From NCBI GenBank assembly GCA_963978905.1, contig OZ022258.1, forward strand, positions 55,412,591 through 55,476,590: 64,000 nucleotides of DNA, given 5' to 3'. The stretch comes from Trichostrongylus colubriformis. Lineage: Eukaryota; Nematoda; Chromadorea; Rhabditida; Trichostrongylidae. This document shows, piece after piece, positions 55,630 through 64,000 of this stretch (position 1 is its first letter; each line of letters begins with the position of its first letter). The notes below the pieces were generated by a model, which saw nothing but the letters and a program-made list of their open reading frames with translations, did no database searches and was not told the origin of the DNA. Position numbers and translations under genes: made by a program.

Positions 55630-57061
55630 TATGTTGGCGACTGCGTTTTATTTTCGCTTTTGATATGGTAACCTTCAATTTACCACGCGGACAAGCCCAG
55701 AGGGTTCGATTCAGTGGATTGATTCAAAATTTTGATTAGAAGCCTTCATAGCGCAAAAGGTACGCAAAGGGTGGTGCAAAATCTCTTAATAAAGAATGAG
55801 AACAGTCTCAAGGCCATGTTCATACTTTGCCATGCTTGCAGCAGAGCGTAGCTGCATATTTGTGGGTACCTCATAGCTACGGCTCCAAAAAACTCCTGCG
55901 TTTTGTATCCTGACTAGAACAATCATCTTTATGCACTTTGTGGTATAACGTTGACATTAATCTAAATTTGATTGGCTTTTCACTTTTTTGCCGATCCCTC
56001 GAAAACGAGGAATCTTGTTTTTTTGGGTCGGCGCACTGACGGAATGATCAGTCTAACAGATGATCTCAAAAGTCGAAGTTATGGATCAGCGGTATGGGTT
56101 TCTTACTGGTCTAGAGTGCCTGGCAGTCAGTTCACATTTATGAAAGAACTTCTTTAGGTGTTATCTACTACACCTGCATTCAGTTATTACAGTGGAGAAT
56201 TGGAAGAATTAAAAAAAAAAGTTTGCAAACCTTCATCGAATCCGCAGATCATCATCGATGCTCTAGGGGCCCATGGTGCGGGGGGCGTATTGTTTTTAAC
56301 AACCGAACCCTGCTTGATTATTGATCGACTGAACTCTTTTAGGTGGCTTCATATCAAATCCTTGCCATGTAATTCAAACCTTACATCTGAGACGAGAAAG
56401 CGCAGTATATTTTAGGTCAGTAGTAGTATAGTTAGTAACATCGTCAGATTTGACTATCTCACGTACTTCCTGTAAAAGAGATTTGCAATGATTCAGCATT
56501 TCAGGGTATTTTTGATAGACACTTGCTTAAGGAGTACTATGTATTTGTACCGCTGATCTGATTATTGTAAAAAATATGGTTCAAAATCTCTCAGTGGGAT
56601 TCGCGCTTGGCGCACCGCGAAAAAGGTTGTAGGCATCATGCTCGCTTTATACTTATACCTTACGCCTTTCCAAGGATTTGCTCTTTTTCAGCCCTATTTC
56701 GAATACTTCACGTTGGTGGTCGCCTACAATGTTCGTCAATTCCACTGCGTTCTAATTGTTTGACACCATAGTCTTTTCTCTATGTACTATAACCTTAATT
56801 TGAATTTAATTTTACAAAATTTTTTTCTTCTAGATTAAGCCTAGCGAAGCTCCTTAGGCATCGATTACGCTCCAAGTGACATGATAATGAAGATTTTATC
56901 GGCAATGGACAACATTTGCTATATTGAGCAAAAAAATTATTACAAATTCGTATCGATATGTACATCACATGTGTTTTAAGAAACCGTCCAGTCCTCCTTG
57001 GGATTTCTCATTGGGGTAGTTACATGTTATAACAAATGGTATGGGAATATGAAAGTATAAT
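55630..57061. other. No gene recognised
   Basis: A+T-rich spacer between the palindrome and the end of the Cys-rich membrane protein gene. It would contain that gene's 3' UTR. Confidence 0.45.
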
Positions 57062-58659
57062 CAGTATGTCGGTCCACCATATGAAGAATACGCACCTACT
57101 CCACCAGGCTGAAAGTAGAATTTCTTTTGATTGCAAATACAAATCACTGTTATAAAACTTGATAAGGTAAACATGGTCTGAAAATGGATTGAAATTGTGG
57201 GACAATTGATTGACTGGCTGAAATAGGGAATCATATGCTGACTGCATTCGTGAAAAAAATGCTAAAAGCAAAATGCCTGCTCTGAACCTTTCTGATTCGC
57301 TTTCGTGCTGCACTGGTAATGGTTTCGAAAAGGGTATAGGTTCCAGTGGTGCATACAATGTTGGCAAAACAGGATGAAAGGGTTTTTCTCTGTGACATCC
57401 CGAAACATGGGGGACGGCTGACGCAATTGTGAATAAGACTCTTACGGTGCATTCAAGGCACATACCAGGATTACCTTGAGTGGGTCAAAACGCTGAATTA
57501 TGGAAATAGAAGTGATGAGAAACACGCCAACAATGAAAAATCCGAAGGAAGTCCACGAAAAGAGCAAAAATAAGGCCTCCTAACATTTGGTCTTGGAAGA
57601 GATTACCGCGTGAAAACGAGCCTTTGAATCAGTTCCCGCTGGCTAGCATCTGAAGGAACTCTAGGATATCTCCTGTTTCCTCATTTTAACGTCTCCTTTA
57701 TCATTGGCATCCCTTCCTTATCTTATATTATCACACAAATCGTAGCCCTCATTCGCCACAATGTTGCCACCCGTCATTGCCAACAAACACGTATATGGCG
57801 GGGCGGGTCTGGGTTGCTTGGTGGAGTCGCGCACGCCTCCTTTGCTCTCCACGCTCCAGAAAGTGACATCCACGCATCGGTAAAGGTACAGCTTACTGGC
57901 TGTGGGTCGGACTATCAGGCAACGGCGGGAGCTGTAACACCCCAATAATCCTGAAATGTGCCTTTGAAGTAAAAGAGGTACTGTAGGAAGCTATTGTTGA
58001 ATTATCGATTTACTTGTCAGTCACTAATCAAGCACGGGTTGACCGGCTCATCAACGCCCACTATCATTCTTGTGAATAATGGGAATTCCAGTGCGGGATT
58101 CCCGTGAAATTACTTCTTGAACAAGGAGTAGAAGAGTAGAACTATGAAGAACGTGATATTAGTCAGTCTTGCGACACAGTGGCACTGCCGTATGCCTGTG
58201 GTCTCGGGAGGTGAGATAAGAGAGTGGGGATTACGTAAAGAGCAAGGCATTGGGGACTTCCAATTGATCTAAACGGAGTTTCGCTAAGAATTTCAAACAC
58301 TTATTTGAAGAATTTAGCATAATAGCTGGTTTACTGCAAACTATTACGCTCATTACCTGAGAACCGGCATAGCCATTATACTCGGTAGCTTCTCGTAGTT
58401 CTTTTCGTTGCTTATTCTTCGATCGTTGATAGCACACAATCATCAGCACCGTACCGACAATGAATACTAGTAGTACAAATGCCAGCAACACGTAGACACC
58501 GGCCATCCTGGAAAATATCTATTGTAAATCTAACGACAAAACTTGGAAGAAGACTGTTTTTTTTTTTGAAAAACCGCTGGACGAGCGTACCAGTGTTGAT
58601 CCTTAGGACAACAACCATGTTCACAGCAACCTTGATCGCGTTCGCATCTGCAACCATGC
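57062..58659 (-). CDS. Small Cys-rich single-pass membrane protein, VOPP1/WBP1/Shisa-like layout (3 exons, 5' end missing)
   Basis: Exons on the minus strand: 58,591-58,659, 58,357-58,507 and 57,062-57,109, joined in phase. The first gives a Cys-rich ectodomain (CRCERDQGCCEHGCCPKDQH). The second starts with the helix VYVLLAFVLLVFIVGTVLMI, then CYQRSKNKQRKEL, a basic cytosolic anchor. The last is GGVGAYSSYGGPTY and a stop. Splice sites: TG/GTACGC, CAG/GTAATG, and acceptors TTTCCAG and CTTTCAG. Known: short proteins with paired CC motifs, one helix and a Tyr/Pro/Gly-rich tail (VOPP1, WBP1L, Shisa) act in endosomal trafficking or bind WW-domain proteins. Family membership here is inferred from layout, not from alignment. 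The signal peptide exon was not found. Confidence 0.65.
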
Positions 58660-59828
58660 CTTTATTTTATTACATGTTGAGCGGTGATTGAATGTAGATC
58701 AGTTGGTCAGCGAAAAAAAAATTACTGCCATCTTCTTCGATAGGAGCATGCTTTATAGGCCATCATTATGTTTAACCCTGGGGCATTAGGGCTTCAAAAT
58801 TGAGCACATCCCATTAGAGTAATGGTCTATGGGAACTCACACTAGAGTTACAGTGTTATTGTTGACTCGTTTCGCTTTGTAGACACATCGTATGAAGCTT
58901 GAAAAACCTCCTGGAAACATTCATTGAGAGGCCGCCATATAACTAATGAGCTGAGAGGAATTTGTAATCAGGATTCTCCAGATATTCCATCAGAAATCTT
59001 TGCCTTCGGCTACAAGCTATGGCTCTTAAACTCCGGCTGCATTTGGTCTTAGATTGTGTTAATAACCTGCAAAGTTTAGCAGATCTATGCTTTTGAGACA
59101 GACTTTTCCAAGAAAACTACTAGGTATCGCCTGGAGTGGTACTATCCTATACATATTATAGAGTCTGGCAATGACTTAATTCCAATGAATGCGACTATAT
59201 AGCTGATCAAGGAATATTAATTGATCAAAGAAGGTTTAAATCACGAAATTCGCATAGAAAGGAATTAGTCCACCAAAATGATAGGCAATGATAGTACTAC
59301 TCTCATGAAGTTTTTTTTTTCATTTTCCTAATTTTTCTTTTCTTCTGTGCTCCTCCTGGGCAATTCGTGATCAGCTTTCGACTACAATGTTAGCAGACAA
59401 GAACTTACTGTCAAGTTAAGTGAACAGTGTGCTTACCTTCTAATTCTTGTCGTAGAAACGTTCCTATTGTACCGTGTTGAAAGACCTGAATCGTAAAATT
59501 ACCTCAGGCAGTGTATATAAACATTCCTACATGTTTAAGGAAAATTTGAATTTTTGGTGAACAGTGATGTGCACATCTTCGAATCTGAGTTGGGAATGCT
59601 TAAATTAATGAAAGATTTCAGAATTATGAAGTTCTGAATGCAACCAAGGTTCAGGATCAATACATTTTATATGTCACATATCCATCCGGCCTCTGTACAA
59701 ATCAAACCTACCAGCTCTTTTTTTCGCGAACTTTTTCTACGATCGATAAGGTGTGCACTACTTATGAGATTCATTAAAGGAAGAAAATGCGTGAGAATGA
59801 GATTTGTAAAAGCACTTAGCTGGCTCAC

Positions 59829-59919
59829 CTCATCTGGTCCAGCACCGGCTACGATACCTGCTGATTGTTGCTGTTGAATCTGTTGGACTGACGATGTCAT
59901 GTCAGCGGCGGCGTTTTGC
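59829..59919 (-). CDS. Gln-rich exon, possibly upstream part of the Cys-rich protein
   Basis: One base plus 30 codons between a canonical acceptor (GTTTCATCAG) and donor (GAG/GTGAGC), and the only open frame between those sites. It reads ADMTSSVQQIQQQQSAGIVA and ends in PDE. It ends in phase 0 whereas the exon at 58,659 needs two bases before it, so another exon would have to lie between. It may instead belong to a separate gene. Confidence 0.4.
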
Positions 59920-62900
59920 CTGATGAAACAATAATTTTGTTTGGACAACTGCTATGGAAAACTGAACGATAATAGAAGATGGAAGAATGGTCCATACGGA
60001 AGATTCTAACAGAGTTCTCATTCTACATATAACTTCGACAGATTGTTATCTCAATAATAGAATATTTGTAAGCGGATTCTTTTTGCAAAAGCACCGTCCA
60101 ACTAGGTCAACGCTCTGCGCCTACTGTTATAGCCGCGCGTGCCATGCTGGTTCCGTTGTAGTGTGGTAGCGCTATATGGGGAGCAGCCGCCCTTCTACTC
60201 GCGTGACTTGACTCTATTGGGCAGTCCTGACGCACACCTCTTGTATGCCTCGTCGCCTCGAAGTGTTTTTGTCATCAACTACATACCTTCTGTGAATTGT
60301 TCAAGAAATCCCGATTTATGGTTTAACTGGTCCGTAAGCCACTTTGGCGACGGTGAACAAACACCATGCTTAGAAGGCTTCTCTTGGCTTCCTTGAGGAG
60401 TTTAGCTGAGCAAGACAGAGAGAGCTTCACAATATGACACAGGCTCTTTTAGGGAGCCCACATCCAAATCAGCACGTCGACTAGTTACGAGGAAAGCAGC
60501 TGAAGTGGTCCAAAGCAAAGATGGAAAAAATAGGGTGCTGTCGTCCGGGAGAAGTGAGAATCCCCAACTCCGACGTAAGGGCCGTAATGAAAAACGACTG
60601 TATCCACATATGTACTGGGCACTAACAACGTAACGATCTTCTGTATATCACGTACCGGGAAGAAACAGCGAACCACGGAATGCATGAACTAAGATGTATT
60701 ATCCGTGCAACACAAGAAAGGGCCAACTGATCTCCCTTAATAATACATGGTAAGTCCTATCGTGCTAGCTTATTTCGTAATTTTGTATTGCCTTAGGTAG
60801 CTTACGACGAACACCAAGCCTCAAAACCAAGAACAATAGCAAAGAATAGTGGACCCGCGCAAGGCTAAGCGCTGAGCGGATTAGCGAGAGTCTAGGTGTC
60901 AGTAAACAAATAATGAATAAAAATTTCAATAGAAAAAGTTGTGGGTGTAGAAACAGCCTCATTCTAAGGGGAAAATAATTGAAGGAAAACGGAATAAAAG
61001 ACTAAGCATGATCCCTGTGGATCTTTAGATTATTCCATGTTCGACTCTCTTTTAACCTTAGCATAGATAGACTCTTTAGGTTACCTTTTTTGCTAGAGCC
61101 TTCCAAGTTTTTCCAAAAATTACTCATACTGGTGGTTACTGTGTCCCGGTCGCAAATACCAAGGTATAAGCCCATGGCACACCTTGATCGATACAGAAAC
61201 CTGGTTTTGTACTCTGTTGAAAAGGTTCTCGGGATTGTGGAAGTCTTAGAGTGAATTATATCTGAAGTTTCGACTTTTAAGGCTCTGAAGAAGGCAAACA
61301 CGCCGAAACGTTGGCCTCGAATAAATAAGATTGCGAATTTTGGAAGGCTTCAACAAAAATTAGGCAGAGGATCTTCGGATTCCCGCTTCCACGTAATCTG
61401 AACGAGTGTAGCCTTTTCTGTAGGAGGCACGGCATGCATTTCCGTACACGGCCTGCAAATGTTTTCCGATAATTTTCGGTGTTTGCTGTACGCTGGGACT
61501 GTGACCAAGCTTAGACTTGGGCACGGCGCACCCCCAATGTTTGTTAGTGTGTTCAATGCGTCACGAGCACAGCCACCCCCTCTCAACGAGCGCCCAGAGC
61601 TTCAGCTTTTGGAAACTAACAAACTAATCGAAAACTGCAATGAAAATGTGGTAAATTTCACACAAAAGTAGCGTGCTCACGGATAATACGTAGGATTCAA
61701 ACGAATATTCGACGGAAGAGTGTCCCATCGGCTCATTGTACCTGAAACGAAAACAAATTTTCCAACGGAACATAGCAGGCCACGAAAAAATTCAAGAAAT
61801 AGAGACGAAAATCGCTTTTGCGGAATTCAAAAAATCGGTCACGTGATTGAAGTGGTTAGAACCGAAACTAGTCGGATATCATGGAATGTGGAAGTGTTCC
61901 GTTGGGTAAACATTATGAAGAACTTTTAGCTGTGAAATGATTGCACAAGGGGGTCCAGGTTGTGGACAAACTTTTCAATGGGTACAGTATGGCATGCCGT
62001 ATGGTGATGAAATACCTTACAGTAGACAGAAAAAAAGTTTGACATAAGTTCAAACAGTCGAGCAGCGAAACATGCTTGAAACATCAAAAATCATAGGAAA
62101 ATCTCAGTTTTTTTCAATTCTTACTTTGATTTCATTTATCTTGCTCCAATTCCGGGGCAGTTGTAATGATGCTGTTTTAAACGGAATTCAAAAGACTGTG
62201 CGATTTCGAGAAAGGAACTTTCAACTTCAGCATGATACAATGTTCTGTTCACGTTAAAATTATAGAAAGGAAACAAAAAAGGCCAAGTAAACCGATAGGA
62301 AGTATTCAAAATAAAACAAATTAGTGGTTGATACACAGACGTGAAGGTGCGTGTCATTGAAGCATGGTAAAGGCAGCATGAGTGCTCCGTTGTCAAATTC
62401 CGGTCCGACCGGTCTTGCACGCGCACACACCAACCCAACGATGACGGCCGGGGTTTTTCGCCTCAACACTCGTTCCGTGGCATAATCTGCTTTCTCGAAC
62501 CACACTCGCTCCTCGTCTATGAGTTCTCAACGGGATTCTGAAGACCATTCTCAGGCTTTGAAAGCCTTGAAACAGAGCATTGGGTGGGAATTGCTGTGGT
62601 TATATGATCCTCTTTAGGTATACACCATGTGCATTACTCTGTTCAGAATTTCTGACTTTGAGTCGGCACCCGACCGTACACTCTACACACATATTCGGCC
62701 AATACAATGAGTTACGGGGACCAGCTAATAAGCAAAATGGTTTCTATTCTCCCATGCTGGTATCCAGCCATCTCTACCCCTAATTCAATAAATGTTCAGC
62801 CACAATTTTCAACTCGGAGAGTTGCATCTTTACGATGAGTCATTTAGAGGAGCCGTTCATCCCCCTGATGGTAGTACGTGGGGAATTTGTGAGAGGTGGG

Positions 62901-64000
62901 AGATAAGGCAAAGACTCTTTGCAACCTTGGAAAGCACAAAAACGCAAAAATCTAGAATGCAGGCGTGAAAGCAAATCTATTAATCCGAATCTCAAGATGA
63001 TCGAAGAGCTCTGGCTCTAAGCATATGTAGGTAGCGAAGTGGAGCGAAAGTATTCGTACAGTAGATCAGTAAAAAAGATTAAAAAAATGTGCCAAATATT
63101 CACATCAAGCAGCTCGCGATTACTGAAAATTTTCTGTCAATGCATTGCATTGCAACATTGTTTGCACATAGCTGTCCATGTCCGACGAGGATACGGGTGA
63201 GGTTTTGGAGAATTTTTGAAGGAATCAACGGCGAAGTAATGTCAAGTGAGGATTCAGACAAAAGGCACTTGAGTGAACATGTGTGTCTCCTGATGACATT
63301 GTTGAGTCAGTATTCTCTGAGCTCACGAAGAACTTTCTTGAGCTCCAAAAATCCTATGAGAACTCAGTAGAAAAGGGCCGATTGGTTCTGACAAGAATAT
63401 CGTCAGATTTATAAACTTTTGGCGTTCACCGCAACGTCATGTAATAGCGCTCCTCAAGATTTCCTGGATATGGAGCCATTTCACTATTCCGTTTATAACA
63501 TCTTGAAGCGCGATGGCTACGCTACTTCTCACAATTCAATCGCTGCTTCTGAGACCGTCTTATGAATCATGGGACGATTTATGCGGCGGCATCTGCTGCC
63601 CATGTCAGATGCTTTTTCTCATCCCTTCGTCCCTAAGCCCAAGCTGAAGGCAGTCTTATCGAATGTAAGGGTATAGTATGACGTGTTGAATAGAACGGTT
63701 TGTTACTTTAACACTGTGCTCTTCTGGGGTCTCATGATTATCTGAATGTTCAACGACAATTGAGACTCTAAGATATTCATTCGAAAAACTAAAAAAAAAA
63801 CTCTTGAATTTTCAGAAAAGACATGTTCCTTATCATACGTCTTTGGCAGGGTCTGGAGCAGGTGTTGAACACCGAAATATTCAAAAATATCCGAAAAACT
63901 TTCCGGACATTTGAGGGGTCTTTTGAGTTTTTTGAGTGAATATTTCGAGTCTCAATTGTTGTGGAACATTCAGAACGGTTTATTGTTCACTAATTCACTT
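59920..64000. other. No gene recognised except a possible ribozyme-like motif
   Basis: Short frames only. The plus-strand stretch 63,420-63,680 is open in one frame but matches no family I know. Confidence 0.4.
61281..61320 (+). other. Possible hammerhead-like motif of a Penelope-type element
   Basis: CTGAAGA is followed by a short GGC...GCC stem and then GAAAC, the order of the hammerhead ribozyme core. Such motifs mark Penelope-like retroelements. An extra A before the stem breaks the strict core, and no reverse transcriptase is visible nearby. Confidence 0.25.

Overview
This window looks like nuclear DNA of a nematode, probably a clade V (strongylid-like) species. The basis is the gene style: many short exons, introns often of only 54-95 bp, TTTCAG-like 3' splice sites and GTAAG/GTGAG-like 5' sites, embedded in A+T-rich DNA full of Tc1/mariner-type elements. 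There are no bacterial operons, and almost every long open frame is a repeat or a chance frame. The species is inferred, not proven.

The main gene is on the minus strand between about 51.95 kb and 32.5 kb. About 25 exons can be chained in compatible phase. They encode a CPA1-type sodium/proton exchanger with the ATDPVAV, EGESLLNDG and AGLRGA motifs. Behind it come a conserved cytoplasmic linker, three more hydrophobic segments, and a block around VIKTRQAIR that resembles the SLC9C (sperm NHE)/SOS1-like branch. The 5' end, one exon between 48.8 and 51.8 kb, and the 3' end (perhaps 30.9-32.5 kb) were not resolved. A second, smaller minus-strand gene at 57.06-58.66 kb (perhaps to 59.92 kb) encodes a cysteine-rich single-pass membrane protein of VOPP1/WBP1/Shisa-like layout.

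The exchanger introns act as a trap for mobile elements. One intron of 6.1 kb is almost wholly a nested composite (38,899-44,967): mariner A contains mariner B, which contains 4.5 kb of satellites, GC-rich hairpins and a hAT-like MITE. Without it the intron would be about 72 bp. Other introns hold a 1.26-kb mariner, three related 241-244-bp MITEs with 9-bp target duplications, a solo LTR with TG...CA ends and a 5-bp duplication inside a terminal-inverted-repeat element, and a 0.65-kb foldback element.

Elsewhere: a Tc1-like transposase fragment (0.8-1.07 kb), a Tc1-like MITE (11.6 kb), a small foldback element (14.0 kb), a 1.04-kb inverted-repeat element (19.8 kb), two different mariners side by side (21.4-23.2 kb), a palindromic element and its diverged relative (26.7 and 29.4 kb), an inverted dimer of mariner B 3' ends (53.4 kb), and a 1.39-kb near-perfect palindrome carrying eight spaced hairpin motifs (54.2-55.6 kb). 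From 1 to 20 kb, 23 to 31 kb and 60 to 64 kb no host gene can be supported.
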